Below, piece by piece: positions 15,050 through 24,166 of a stretch of 64,000 nucleotides of DNA. Every line of letters starts with the position of its first letter. The first letter of the stretch is position 1. The DNA is taken from contig JAXMCK010000005.1 in the NCBI GenBank assembly GCA_046349395.1, positions 248,001-312,000 on the forward strand. The letters run 5' to 3'. The stretch is from JAXMCK01 sp046349395 (GTDB lineage: Bacteria; Pseudomonadota; Alphaproteobacteria; Geminicoccales; Geminicoccaceae). Under the pieces are notes generated by a model that was not told where the DNA came from, did not search any database, and saw only the letters and a program-made list of their open reading frames with translations. Position numbers and translations under genes: made by a program.

Positions 15050-16567
15050 ATGGCCGGCAGCGCCACTATCGGGCTCGACATCGGCACCAGTGCGACCAAG
15101 GGCGTGCTGCTCGGCGACGACGGCAGCGTCCTTGCGACCGCCAGCGCTTCCTATCCGCTGCACACACCGAAGCCCGGCTGGAGCGAGCAGCGCCCGCAGG
15201 ACTGGTGGCAAGCCTCGGTCGAGGTGCTGAAGAAGCTGACCTCGGCTCGGCCGGTCCAGATCGCCGCCGTCGGCCTTTCCGGCCAGATGCACGGCTCGGT
15301 CTTCCTCGACGCCGACGACGAGGTGATCCGCCCGGCACTTCTGTGGAACGACGGCCGCACCCATGCCGAATGCGCGGACATCGCGCGCCGGGTCGGCAAG
15401 GAGCGGGTGGTGCAGATCACCGGCAACCTGCCGAGCACGGGCTTCCAGGCACCCAAGATCCTGTGGCTGCGCACCTACGAGCCCGCCGCCGCCGATCGCA
15501 TCGCGCGGGTCCTGCTGCCCAAGGACTTCATCCGCCTACGTCTGACGGGCGAGGCCGCCAGCGACGCCTCGGACGCCTCGGGCACGCTGCTCCTGGACAT
15601 CGCGACCCGGCGCTACTCGCCGGAGATGCTCGCCGCCCTGGAGATCCCCGAATCCTGGCTGCCCGAAGTCTACGAAGGCCCGGAGATCACGGGCTGGATC
15701 ACCGGCGACGCCGCTTCGGTGACCGGCCTGCCGGCGGGGATCCCGGTCGTCGCCGGCGGCGGGGACAATGCCTGCGCCGCCATCGGCGCCGGTGTCATCA
15801 CGGCCGGCATCGGGGCCTGCTCGGTCGGCACCTCGGGCACCATTTTCGTCCACGCCGACAAGCCGCTCGTCGACCCGACGGGAGCGCTGAACGCCTTCTG
15901 CGCCGCCGTCCCGGGTGGGTGGCACAGCATGGGCGTGGTGCTCTCGGCCGGCGGCTGCCTCTCCTGGTACAAAGACGCGGTGCAGCCCGGCGATGCTGCC
16001 GTGCTCGGCAAGCTCGGCCTCGACATCTTCACGGCCTTGATCGACAGCGCCGCGGACGTGCCGCCCGGCGCCGAGGGCCTTCTTTTCCTGCCCTACCTCG
16101 CCGGCGAGCGCTCGCCACATCTGGATCCGCACGCCCGGGCGGCCTGGATCGGCCTCTCTTTGGCCCACGACCGGCGCCACATGGTCCGCGCCCTGCTCGA
16201 AGGCGTGGGCTTCGCGCTGGTCGACTGCCTGGAGCGCATGCGGGCGCTCGGTGCCGCGGCCGAGCGCTTCTCGCTCGTCGGCGGCGGCGGCCGCAGCCCC
16301 GCCTGGCGGCGCATCCTGGCCGCCCAACTTGGCTCGACATTGGAGCTTCCGGCCGCCGAGGAGGGTCCGGCACTCGGGGCGGCGTTGCTGGCCCAGGTGG
16401 GTGGCGGTCTCGCTGCCGACCTGACCACGGCCGTGCGGCGTGCAGCCCACGGCGAGGTGGCCGTCGAGACGCCGGATGCGGAACTGAAGGCCGCCTACGC
16501 CTCGGTCTACGCACGGTGGCGCAAGGCATACCCCGCGCTCAAGGCATCGGGTCTGTTCGACGCCTGA
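15050..16567 (+). CDS. xylB: xylulokinase
   Basis: 505 aa FGGY-family carbohydrate kinase. GLDIGTSATKGVLL (residues 8-21) is the phosphate-binding loop. GLSGQMHG (75-82) with LLWNDGRT (97-104) is the xylulose-type sugar site, and D239 in AGGGDN is the catalytic base. GVGFALVDCLERM and LVGGGGRSPAWRRILAAQLG complete the C-terminal ATPase lobe. It phosphorylates D-xylulose to xylulose 5-phosphate for the pentose phosphate pathway. A purine-rich RBS (agggagaag) precedes the ATG. No xylose isomerase or transporter is adjacent, so it may serve other pentitol or xylulose routes. Confidence 0.92.
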   Translation: MAGSATIGLDIGTSATKGVLLGDDGSVLATASASYPLHTPKPGWSEQRPQDWWQASVEVLKKLTSARPVQIAAVGLSGQMHGSVFLDADDEVIRPALLWNDGRTHAECADIARRVGKERVVQITGNLPSTGFQAPKILWLRTYEPAAADRIARVLLPKDFIRLRLTGEAASDASDASGTLLLDIATRRYSPEMLAALEIPESWLPEVYEGPEITGWITGDAASVTGLPAGIPVVAGGGDNACAAIGAGVITAGIGACSVGTSGTIFVHADKPLVDPTGALNAFCAAVPGGWHSMGVVLSAGGCLSWYKDAVQPGDAAVLGKLGLDIFTALIDSAADVPPGAEGLLFLPYLAGERSPHLDPHARAAWIGLSLAHDRRHMVRALLEGVGFALVDCLERMRALGAAAERFSLVGGGGRSPAWRRILAAQLGSTLELPAAEEGPALGAALLAQVGGGLAADLTTAVRRAAHGEVAVETPDAELKAAYASVYARWRKAYPALKASGLFDA

Positions 16568-16742
16568 CGCTACGCCCCTTCATGAACCAGGCTCATATAG
16601 AAGCTGACGACTTCGCATTTGGCCGAAGCCGTCCCCGTCCTAGCTCCTGACCGCCGCGGCATCTCGCGTCGTGGGTCCGCCGCAGGGTGGCCCGCCGTCC
16701 CGGGATGGCCGGACCACGGTTGCGACAGAAGGGACGCAAGGC

Positions 16743-16877
16743 ATGAAACTGGTTCTCACGGCGCTCGTCCTGATGCTCGGCTTGGCCTCGCTTTCGGCCT
16801 GTGGCTACGATCAGGGCTACGGCAACATGTCGCCGCTCAAGACGGGTGGTGACGGTCCGGGTGACATCGCCAACTGA
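16743..16877 (+). CDS. small lipoprotein
   Basis: 44 aa: MKLVLTALVLMLGLASLSAC then a short polar mature part GYDQGYGNMSPLKTGGDG. LSAC is a lipobox with the lipidated Cys at residue 20, so the mature peptide is about 25 residues. The gene lies alone after xylB and is followed by a good terminator. Tiny lipoproteins of this type are common in alphaproteobacteria but seldom characterised. The start is certain because the signal peptide begins there. Confidence 0.65.
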   Translation: MKLVLTALVLMLGLASLSACGYDQGYGNMSPLKTGGDGPGDIAN

Positions 16878-16890
16878 CGCCTGCTTGGAC

Positions 16891-16945
16891 GGGGGCGCCG
16901 GGATGGCCTGATCGCCTCCGGCCCCCCGTCTTCCATTCTTTCTTC
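16891..16945 (+). terminator. rho-independent terminator
   Basis: GGGGGCGCCGG pairs with CTCCGGCCCCC around a ~13-nt loop, with one bulge, followed by tcttccattctttctt. It ends the small lipoprotein gene. Confidence 0.65.
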
Positions 16946-16978
16946 GGTGCCGGGTCCGCCGCATGCTAATGCGGCTTC

Positions 16979-18004
16979 ATGAGCGCCCTTCATTTCAACG
17001 CGATGGATCTCAATCTCCTTCGCGTCCTCTCCGTGCTTCTCGAAGAGCGGAGCGTCACGCGTGCGAGCCGCCGCCTCGGCCTCACGCAGTCGGCCGTGAG
17101 CCATGCCCTCGCACGGCTGCGGGCGGCCCTCGACGACGACCTCTTCGTCCGCGTGCCCGACGGGCTTCGGCCCACGACCCGGGCGGTCGAGATGGCACCC
17201 CGCCTGCGGCAGGCGATGGTCGACCTGCAGGTGGTGCTCCAACCGGCGGCCTTCGTGCCGGCCGCCACCGATCGGCACTTTGCACTCTGTTGCGGCGACT
17301 ATGTGTCCGCCGCTTTGCTGCCTCGCCTCGTGGCGCGCATGCGGGCCGAAGCACCACAGGCCGAGCTTCTCGTCCGCCCCCCGGAAACCGGCATGGCAGA
17401 CGGTCTCGACGCCGGCCGGATCGACGCCGCACTCGGAACCTTCGGCCGCGTGCCCGAGCGCTTTCGGGCCGAGGCCCTGTTCCGCGAGACGATGGTCTGG
17501 GCCGTGTCTGGCGACAATCCTCTCGTCGCCTCGGGCGCCCTGACGCTGGAGCGGCTGGCCGCCCTGCCCCACCTCATCCTCGCCTCCATCGGTGACGACA
17601 CGCGCGCGGTCGACGGCATCGTCGCAGAGAACGGACTGGAACGCCGCGTGATGCGTGACGATGCAACTGCTCTTCAGGCAGCACTCGCCACACGTGGCCT
17701 GCAGCGCAGGGTGGCGCTGACCATACCGCACGCGCTGGCGGCCCCGCGAATCGTCGGCCAGAGCGACATGGCGGCCCTCCTCCCGCGTCGGCTCGCGATC
17801 GCCTATGCCGAGCGGTACAATCTGCGTCTGTTCGATCCGCCCTACGCCTCCCCGCCCTTCGCCGTGCAAGCCGTGTGGCGCCGCGACCGGGAGGAGGATC
17901 AAGGGCATCGCTGGCTGCTGGGCCTGCTGCGCGAAGCCGCCGAGGATCGTGAGCGCCGGCGGCCCCGGCCCGTCGAGGTGACGCCCGTCACCGGTCCGGG
18001 TTAG
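16979..18004 (+). CDS. LysR-family transcriptional regulator (NodD-like)
   Basis: 341 aa. The N-terminal winged helix-turn-helix spans about residues 10-68: MDLNLLRVLSVLLEERSVTRASRRLGLTQSAVSHALARLR pattern, then DDLFVR and GLRPTTRA. The effector-binding domain (about 95-315) has two periplasmic-binding-like lobes. The start and the FNAMDLNLL signature are typical of the NodD/PcpR-like subgroup that binds aromatic or small organic inducers. The target is unknown: no divergent gene lies close, because upstream is the lipoprotein terminator. Its stop overlaps the stop of the convergent RTX gene (TTAG). Confidence 0.85.
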   Translation: MSALHFNAMDLNLLRVLSVLLEERSVTRASRRLGLTQSAVSHALARLRAALDDDLFVRVPDGLRPTTRAVEMAPRLRQAMVDLQVVLQPAAFVPAATDRHFALCCGDYVSAALLPRLVARMRAEAPQAELLVRPPETGMADGLDAGRIDAALGTFGRVPERFRAEALFRETMVWAVSGDNPLVASGALTLERLAALPHLILASIGDDTRAVDGIVAENGLERRVMRDDATALQAALATRGLQRRVALTIPHALAAPRIVGQSDMAALLPRRLAIAYAERYNLRLFDPPYASPPFAVQAVWRRDREEDQGHRWLLGLLREAAEDRERRRPRPVEVTPVTGPG

Positions 18005-19878
18005 GCGTGCTTGGTCTCGTGCGGCTGGTGATGCTCGGTGAGGTCGATCTCGGGCGGCACCCATAGATCGTCGAGCGCCGGGATGGCGGCCGCATGGACC
18101 TGCGGTGTCGGCTCCGGCACGGGAGCGGCCGCTGGTGTTGCCGACGCCGAGGCTTGGTCGCTGGCCGATGTCGCCGTGGCCGCGTCCTTCGGCTCGAGGA
18201 ACTCGGCCAGCAAGTCGGCGCTGGCCGCTGCCTGGATCTGATTCGCCGTGAGCGGCTGGACACCGCTGCCGAAATCGATCCCGGCGAAAGCGCTCTCGTG
18301 TCCGGCATATTGCTTGATCACGGCGAGCGGCGAGCCGCCATAGCCGACGAGGAGATCCTCGCCGTCGGCCTGCAAAGTCAACTTGGCCGCGTCGCCGCCG
18401 ACGAAGCGCAGCACGTTGCTGCCCTCGTGGTCGAAGATCGTGTCCGGCGACTCGTGCAGGCCGAGCACGAAGGTGTCGTCGCCGGCCCCGCCGAAAAGCT
18501 GGTCGGCACCGTCGCCACCGTCGAGCCAGTCGTCGCCCGCCCCGCCGTCCAGCCAGTCGTTGCCGGCCCCGCCCTCCAGATGGTCGATGCCGCCCTGGCC
18601 GAACAAATGGTCGGCACCGCCATTGCCGTAGAGCTCGTCGTTGCCGTCGCCGCCGTAGAAATGGTTGGCTGCCGAGTTGCCCTCGAAGTGGTTCGCACCC
18701 GCATCGCCGACGGCATCGTGCGCGGCATCGTCCAGCAGCCGGAGGTTCTCGATGCCGGTGCCGACCTGCTGGCGGAACTCGTGGAGGCCGCTCGGGAAGG
18801 TCGTCGGGTCGGGCGTGCCGAAGACGAACGTCGCGGCACCTTGCGGCGCGAGGCTCGGCAGGGCCAGCTTGAGGCTCGACGCATAGCCCGGCGCGATCTC
18901 GATCGTATCGATCCCGGCATCGGTCGACGACGGTAGGTCGACGGCCCGGTCGGCCACATGATCGATCACGTAGGTGTCGTTGCCCGACCCGCCGTACATC
19001 GCATCCGCACCCGGGCCGCCGACGAGACGATCGTCGCCGGCATCGCCGTAGAGGATGTCGTTGCCCGACCCGCCATCGAGCGTGTCGTTGCCTGCACCGC
19101 CATAGAGCGTGTCGTTGCCGTCCTGGCCGTTGATGACGTCGTTGCCGTCGTCGCCCCGGGCGAAGTCGTCACCAGAGCCGAGGTTCAGGACGTCGTTTCC
19201 GCCGCCGCCCTCGATCGTGTCCTGGCCACCGCCCGCATTGATCGTGTCGGTGCCGGTGCCGCCGAGCAGCACGTCGGCGTCGCCCGTGCCGGTGATCGTG
19301 CCGCCCTCGTTGCCGGCCTTGACGTAGGTGCCGATGGGCGGTGCGGCCTGATCGTCGACCGGCGTCAGGGCGTCCGCCGGCAGGACGGGCAAGGGCTGGT
19401 CGGCCAAAGAGAGGAACATGGCCCCGGGCGGCGAGCCGGCACTGAGGGTGAGGCCGGCCTCGTTGAGGAACGCAGGCGTCGGCGGCGGGGCTGCGCTCGC
19501 CCCGTGCAGGAGGGCGGTCTCGGCGAATCGGGCGTCGCCGGAAAGCTGCGTGAGAGCACCGAGGTCGATGAGCGAGCCGACGCTGATCACGGACCCGACC
19601 GCCGAGGACGATGCGGCCGGAACGTCGGGCACGGGCGCACCTGCGAGGCTGCCGGGATCATCGGCCAAAGGGATGCCGCCGTCCGGCGCCGCGCCGCCGG
19701 CTCCGGTCTCCGCCGCGTGGGCCTCGCCGGCCGAGATCAGGTTGTGGACCAGCAGCACGCCGAGGAACGTCGCCCCCAGCGGCGTCGCCAGTTCGTTCAG
19801 CCGTGGCCGCCGACGGCGCGGTGGCAGGCGCGACGCCGACGCCGTGATGGTCCTGGACCCGGTCGAGACTGCAGCCAT
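18001..19878 (-). CDS. RTX calcium-binding repeat protein
   Basis: 625 aa. Two blocks of RTX nonapeptides (GGxGxDxLx) are seen: about residues 198-303 and 390-472, each strand forming Ca-binding parallel beta-roll turns such as GGAGNDTLDGGSGNDILYG. Between them is a beta-rich segment; the last ~130 residues are Ala/Pro-rich and end in a His-rich tail. The N-terminus is basic (RRRRPR near residue 21) followed by a hydrophobic helix at 31-52 and an AHA site, like a signal or anchor. RTX proteins are normally exported by type I secretion through a C-terminal signal; no T1SS genes are adjacent. No enzymatic domain recognised. Confidence 0.8.
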   Translation of the reverse strand: MAAVSTGSRTITASASRLPPRRRRPRLNELATPLGATFLGVLLVHNLISAGEAHAAETGAGGAAPDGGIPLADDPGSLAGAPVPDVPAASSSAVGSVISVGSLIDLGALTQLSGDARFAETALLHGASAAPPPTPAFLNEAGLTLSAGSPPGAMFLSLADQPLPVLPADALTPVDDQAAPPIGTYVKAGNEGGTITGTGDADVLLGGTGTDTINAGGGQDTIEGGGGNDVLNLGSGDDFARGDDGNDVINGQDGNDTLYGGAGNDTLDGGSGNDILYGDAGDDRLVGGPGADAMYGGSGNDTYVIDHVADRAVDLPSSTDAGIDTIEIAPGYASSLKLALPSLAPQGAATFVFGTPDPTTFPSGLHEFRQQVGTGIENLRLLDDAAHDAVGDAGANHFEGNSAANHFYGGDGNDELYGNGGADHLFGQGGIDHLEGGAGNDWLDGGAGDDWLDGGDGADQLFGGAGDDTFVLGLHESPDTIFDHEGSNVLRFVGGDAAKLTLQADGEDLLVGYGGSPLAVIKQYAGHESAFAGIDFGSGVQPLTANQIQAAASADLLAEFLEPKDAATATSASDQASASATPAAAPVPEPTPQVHAAAIPALDDLWVPPEIDLTEHHQPHETKHA

Positions 19879-19952
19879 CGCTCGCTCCCGTCGCGGCCGA
19901 CGGATGGGACGTGACCGCGCGTCTTTCGCGCAGCGGTTGTAATGGACCCTAG

Positions 19953-19974
19953 TTGCTCAACGTGTGCGGAGCAA
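19953..19974. promoter_or_regulatory. inverted repeat upstream of RTX gene
   Basis: TTGCTC and GAGCAA arms 10 bp apart, in the 111-bp gap between choW and the RTX gene, about 75 bp before the RTX start. Two half-sites one helical turn apart fit a dimeric regulator. It could also be a weak terminator for choW, but no T-run follows. Confidence 0.35.
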
Positions 19975-19989
19975 AGAAATTGTTAACGC

Positions 19990-20838
19990 TCAGGCTCCGT
20001 CGGCGTCCGCTCCGGGCCGGCGGCAGAGCCGGTCGAGCAGGATCGCCAAGAGCACGATGGCGAGGCCGGCCTCGAAGCCACGGGCGATGTTCACCGTGTT
20101 GAGCGCGCGGACGACCGGCTTGCCGAGCCCGTCGGCACCGACCAGGGCCGCGATGACGACCATCGACAGCGCCAGCATGATGGTCTGCGTCAGGCCCGCC
20201 ATGATCGTCGGCATGGCGTGGGGCAGTTCCACCTTCCACAGTAGCTGGCTCCGCGTGGCCCCGAAGGCCTCGCCGGCCTCCAGGAGCGCCTTCGGCACCT
20301 TCGACACGCCGAGATAGGTCAGCCGCACCGAGGCCGGCAGGGCGAAGACCACGGTCGAGATCAGGCCCGGCACCACGCCGAGGCCGAACAGGATGAGCGT
20401 CGGGATGAGATAGACGAAGGTCGGGATCGTCTGCATCAGGTCGAGGACCGGCCGCAGCCAGGTGTAGAGGCGGGGCCGGTGGGCCGCGGCGATGCCGAGC
20501 GGGATGCCGATCAGCATGCAGAGTGCCGTCGCCGAGACCACCAGCGCCAGCGTCTGCATGGTCTCCTTCCAGTAGCCAAGATTGCCGATCAGCAGCAGCG
20601 AGAGCACCGCCAGCAAGGCCAGCTTCCAGGACTTGTGCAGGAACCAGGCGAGAGCCGCGACGAGCGCCACGACGACGAGCGGCGGGATCCACAGCAGGAC
20701 GTCCGTCATGCCGTTGATCAGCCCGCCCAGCACCGTCGAGATGAAGTCGAAGAACCACTGGGCGTGCTTGTTGAGGAGGTCGACCAGCGACTTGATCCAG
20801 TCGCCGAGCGGGATCTTGTAAGCACTGAGCCAATCCAT
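19990..20838 (-). CDS. choW: choline/betaine ABC transporter permease
   Basis: 282 aa, six or more membrane helices of the ProW/ChoW type. The N-terminal amphipathic stretch MDWLSAYKIPLGDWIKSLVDLL is typical of these permeases. The cytoplasmic EAA loop reads EAGEAFGATRSQLLWKVELPHA (residues ~190-211) and contacts the ATPase. It lies 57 bp behind choX on the same strand, after betA. The ATPase choV, normally the next gene, is absent: downstream is the RTX gene, so the ATPase must come from elsewhere. Confidence 0.85.
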   Translation of the reverse strand: MDWLSAYKIPLGDWIKSLVDLLNKHAQWFFDFISTVLGGLINGMTDVLLWIPPLVVVALVAALAWFLHKSWKLALLAVLSLLLIGNLGYWKETMQTLALVVSATALCMLIGIPLGIAAAHRPRLYTWLRPVLDLMQTIPTFVYLIPTLILFGLGVVPGLISTVVFALPASVRLTYLGVSKVPKALLEAGEAFGATRSQLLWKVELPHAMPTIMAGLTQTIMLALSMVVIAALVGADGLGKPVVRALNTVNIARGFEAGLAIVLLAILLDRLCRRPGADADGA

Positions 20839-20895
20839 CGATCGACCTCCCCCTGAAGCGGGAAGGCGGGCGCTGATCGCCCGCCGTGACTACCC

Positions 20896-21837
20896 TTACG
20901 AACCCAGGCTGGACTTGACGGCGGCCAGACCGTCCTGGCCGTCGATCGTCGTCACACCGGCGAGCCAGGGTTCCAGGGCCTCGGGGTGCGACTTCAGCCA
21001 TGCCTTGCCGGCGTCGTTCGGCTCCTTGCCGTCGTCGAGGATCAGACCCATGACCTCGTTCTCGGTCTGCAAGGAGAAGACGAGGTTATCCAGGAGCTTG
21101 CCGAGATTGGGGCAGTCGGTCCGCAAGCCCTTGCGGACATTGGTGTAGACCGTGGCACCGCCGAAGTTGGGTCCGAACACGTCGTCGCCGCCGGTCAGGT
21201 AGGCCATCTTGAACCGCGTGTTCATCGGGTGCGGCTCCCAGCCCAGGAACACGATCGCGTCCTGGTTGCGGCCGGCACGATCGACCTGGGCCAGCATGCC
21301 CTGCTCGGAACTCTCGACCAGTTCGAAGCCGCCGAGGCCGAACTGGTTCTCGTCGATCATCTTCTGGATCAGGCGATTGCCGTCGTTCCCGGGCTCGATG
21401 CCGTAGATCTTGCCGTCCAGCTGATCCTTGAACTTGGCGATGTCGGCATAGTCCTTGAGACCCTGGTCGGCGAGATAGGTCGGCACGGCCAGCGTGTACT
21501 TCGCCCCTTCCAGATTGGCGCGCACGGTCTCGACGCTGCCGTCGGCCTTGTAGGGCGCGATGTCGGCCTCCATCGTCGGCATCCAGTTGCCGAGGAAGAC
21601 GTCGATGTCGCCGTTCTTCAGGCTCTGATAGGTCACCGGTACGGCGAGGATGGTGGCACTCGGCTCGTAGCCGAGGCCTTCGAGCACCACCGAGGTCAGG
21701 CCGGTGGTGGCCGCGATGTCGGACCAGCCGACGTCGGAGAAGCGCACCTGCTTGCAGCTGTCGGGGTCGTTGGCGAAGGCGCTGCCGGCGATGGCGACTG
21801 CGATGCCGATGCCGAAGGTGATGCTGCGGACTGTCAT
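20896..21837 (-). CDS. choX: choline/betaine ABC transporter substrate-binding protein
   Basis: 313 aa with a signal peptide (MTVRSITFGIGIAVAIAGSAFA). The type II binding-protein fold of the OpuAC/ChoX family is clear: VRFSDVGWSDIAATTGLTSVVLEGLGY, DVFLGNWMPTME, GIEPGNDGNRLIQKMI, and IVFLGWEPHPMN, which supply the aromatic box for the quaternary ammonium group. Together with ChoW and the choline dehydrogenase upstream, choline is the likely ligand and the uptake feeds glycine betaine synthesis for osmoprotection or catabolism. It is 98 bp from betA. Confidence 0.87.
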   Translation of the reverse strand: MTVRSITFGIGIAVAIAGSAFANDPDSCKQVRFSDVGWSDIAATTGLTSVVLEGLGYEPSATILAVPVTYQSLKNGDIDVFLGNWMPTMEADIAPYKADGSVETVRANLEGAKYTLAVPTYLADQGLKDYADIAKFKDQLDGKIYGIEPGNDGNRLIQKMIDENQFGLGGFELVESSEQGMLAQVDRAGRNQDAIVFLGWEPHPMNTRFKMAYLTGGDDVFGPNFGGATVYTNVRKGLRTDCPNLGKLLDNLVFSLQTENEVMGLILDDGKEPNDAGKAWLKSHPEALEPWLAGVTTIDGQDGLAAVKSSLGS

Positions 21838-21935
21838 GCCTCTTGTTCCTTTCTGGCCGGGTCACTGCCGGGCCTTGTCCCTCCAACCACACTAGGGCGA
21901 TCGAGGTATCGTGGTCGAGAACGCAGGTGGCGAGA

Positions 21936-23594
21936 TCACCGCTGCTGCGTTTGCCAATTCGGTGCTTCGTAAACAGGCACTTCCGCGCGTGGCAACGGTG
22001 CGCGACCCCGGATGATGTCGGCCGCCTTCTCGCCGATCATGATGGTGGGTCCGTTGAGATTGCCGCTGACCATCGACGGCATGATCGAAGCGTCGACGAC
22101 GCGCAGCCCCTCCAGCCCGCGCACGCGCGTCTGCGGATCGACCACGGCCATCTCGTCCGTGCCCATGCGGCAGGTCGAGCAGGGATGGTAGGCGCTGTCG
22201 GCCTTGCGCCGGACGAAGGCGTCGATGTCGGTATCGCTGGTCACGTTTGCGCCGGGCTGGATCTCCCGCCCGCGGTACGGGTCGAAGGCGGCCTGGGCGA
22301 AGATCTCGCGACTGAGGTGCACGCAGGCCCGCATGTCCGCCCGGTCGCGCTCCTCGGCGAGGCAGTTCGGGTCGATCACGGGATGCTGGCGCGGATCGGC
22401 CGAGCGCAGCTCGACGAAGCCTCGGCTCACCGGCCGCATGGTGCCGACATGGGCCTGGAACGCGTGCATGTTCCCCTTCGACCGCCCATGGTCCTCCACC
22501 AGGGCCGGCAGGAAATGGTACTGGATGTCGGGGTGCCGGATGCCCGGTGCCGAGCGGATGAATCCGCCGGCTTCGAGGTGCGAGCTCGACGCCGCTCCTT
22601 CGTTGAACAGGAACCAGCGGATGCCGATGCCGATCATGTTGTGCGGCTGCATCGCCGCCAGCAGCGTCACCGGCTGGGTGCACTCGTACTGGAAGTAGAA
22701 CTCCAGATGGTCGTGCAGATTGCGGCCCACACCCGGCAGGTCGTGCACCACCGGCACGCCGACGCGCTTCAGGTGATCGGCCGGGCCGATGCCGGACAGC
22801 AGCAGCAGCTGCGGTGAGTTGATCGCCCCGCCCGAGAGGATGATCTCGCGCGCGGCGTAGGCCTTCTTCGTGTTGGCGTTCTCGACGTAACTGACCGAGC
22901 GCGCCCGGCCGTGCTCGACATGGACCTGCGTGACCAGGGCCCGCGTCACCACGGTGAGGTTCGGCCGGCTCAGGGCGGGACGGAGATAGGCGCGGGCGGT
23001 GCTCCAGCGGCGGCCGTTGTGGACGGTCATGTCCATCCGCCCCATGCCTTCCTGCTGATACCCGTTCATGTCGGGCGTCAGCGGGTAGCCGGCCTGTCGT
23101 CCGGCGGCGAGCCAGGCGTCGAAGAGCGGGTTCTCCATCTTGCCGCGCTCGACCTGCAGCGGGCCGTCGCCGCCATGGTAGAGGTCGGCACCCAGCGAGA
23201 ACGTCTCGGACTTGCGGAAGTAGGGCAGCACGTCGGCATAGCCCCAGCCTTCCGCCCCTTCCTCGACCCAGCGGTCATAGTCGAAGGCGTGGCCGCGGAT
23301 GTAGACCATCGCGTTCAGCGACGAGGAGCCGCCCAGCACCCGACCGCGCGGCCAGTAGAGGCTGCGGCCGTCCATGTGACGCTGGGGCTCCGTGTGGTAG
23401 GCCCAGTTCACCCGGTCGGTCATCAGGTTGTAGGTGAGTGCCGCCGGCATGTGGATCTTCCAGCCCCGATCGACGGGGCCGGCCTCCAGCAGCAGCACGC
23501 GGCAGTGGGGATCCTCGGTCAGGCGCGCGGCCAGCACGCAGCCGGCCGAGCCGGCGCCGACGATGACGTAGTCGAAGTCTTGGATGGAGGGCAT
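21936..23594 (-). CDS. betA: choline dehydrogenase (GMC oxidoreductase)
   Basis: 552 aa. FAD-binding GAGSAG lies at residues 13-18, LLLEAG follows, and the GMC signature 1 region WPRGRVLGGSSSLNAMVYIRG is near 84-104. Signature 2 is GGAINSPQLLLLSGIGP. C-terminal active-site His in SAYHPCSTCRMG and Asn in GNLNGPTIMIGEKAAD are in place. Length and motifs fit membrane-associated choline dehydrogenase, oxidising choline to betaine aldehyde. The choXW genes directly downstream support the substrate. No betB aldehyde dehydrogenase or betI repressor is in the window. Confidence 0.85.
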   Translation of the reverse strand: MPSIQDFDYVIVGAGSAGCVLAARLTEDPHCRVLLLEAGPVDRGWKIHMPAALTYNLMTDRVNWAYHTEPQRHMDGRSLYWPRGRVLGGSSSLNAMVYIRGHAFDYDRWVEEGAEGWGYADVLPYFRKSETFSLGADLYHGGDGPLQVERGKMENPLFDAWLAAGRQAGYPLTPDMNGYQQEGMGRMDMTVHNGRRWSTARAYLRPALSRPNLTVVTRALVTQVHVEHGRARSVSYVENANTKKAYAAREIILSGGAINSPQLLLLSGIGPADHLKRVGVPVVHDLPGVGRNLHDHLEFYFQYECTQPVTLLAAMQPHNMIGIGIRWFLFNEGAASSSHLEAGGFIRSAPGIRHPDIQYHFLPALVEDHGRSKGNMHAFQAHVGTMRPVSRGFVELRSADPRQHPVIDPNCLAEERDRADMRACVHLSREIFAQAAFDPYRGREIQPGANVTSDTDIDAFVRRKADSAYHPCSTCRMGTDEMAVVDPQTRVRGLEGLRVVDASIMPSMVSGNLNGPTIMIGEKAADIIRGRAPLPRAEVPVYEAPNWQTQQR

Positions 23595-23670
23595 GAGGCG
23601 GGCTTACCCGCCGCACCCGCCTCCTGTCATCTCAGGAGCGACAGCCGACCCTCCCTGCGCGGCATCGGCC

Positions 23671-24126
23671 CTACCAGTACCGCCCGCTGGAGCCGACAGC
23701 GACCGTCACGAGGCCGAGAATCATGTTGATCATGACGATCTTGCGGATCGAGCTGAGCTGCGTCGCGGCGGCTCCCGTGTCGCCGGCATCGAGTGCCCGC
23801 TGGTAGCGCTTCCAGGGCACGAAATAGAGATGGCCGAAGAGGAGGAACATGATCCAGCCGGTGAGCTGCATGACATGGACGTGCATGCCCGCACCCGCGA
23901 ACCCGCCGAACTGGTAGAACAGCACGAGGTAGCCCGTGATCAGCAGGAGCGCGACGGCGGCGATAACCCAGGGGAAGAAGTTGGTGAAGGTCCGCCGCCA
24001 CAGCGGCAGCCGGTCGATCGGCGGCAGCGGACCGACGGCCGGGCGCAGGATGACGTAGGCGAAGAACATCCCGCCCACCCAGACGACGGCCGAGAGCGCA
24101 TGCAGAGCGAGGGCGAGTGGCGTCAT
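23671..24126 (-). CDS. CopD-like integral membrane protein
   Basis: 151 aa with four hydrophobic helices. The opening LALALHALSAVVWVGGMFFAYVIL has the His-Trp arrangement seen in CopD-like and other small haem or copper-associated membrane proteins. A second His cluster, GMHVHVMQLTGWIMFLLFGHLY, lies in the third helix, and the C-terminal helix starts with RKIVMINMILGL. These histidines could ligate haem b or copper. It sits between choline dehydrogenase and a universal stress protein on the same strand, with short gaps. Role unknown; electron transfer or metal handling is inferred. Confidence 0.6.
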   Translation of the reverse strand: MTPLALALHALSAVVWVGGMFFAYVILRPAVGPLPPIDRLPLWRRTFTNFFPWVIAAVALLLITGYLVLFYQFGGFAGAGMHVHVMQLTGWIMFLLFGHLYFVPWKRYQRALDAGDTGAAATQLSSIRKIVMINMILGLVTVAVGSSGRYW

Positions 24127-24166
24127 CGCGTGGGTCGACTCCGTAGGATGGGGAGGTTTGCGGGGC

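Noticed and set aside
18440..19280. Regular repeats resembling a repeat array
   Set aside because: These are the RTX nonapeptide codons of the calcium-binding protein, not an independent DNA repeat.
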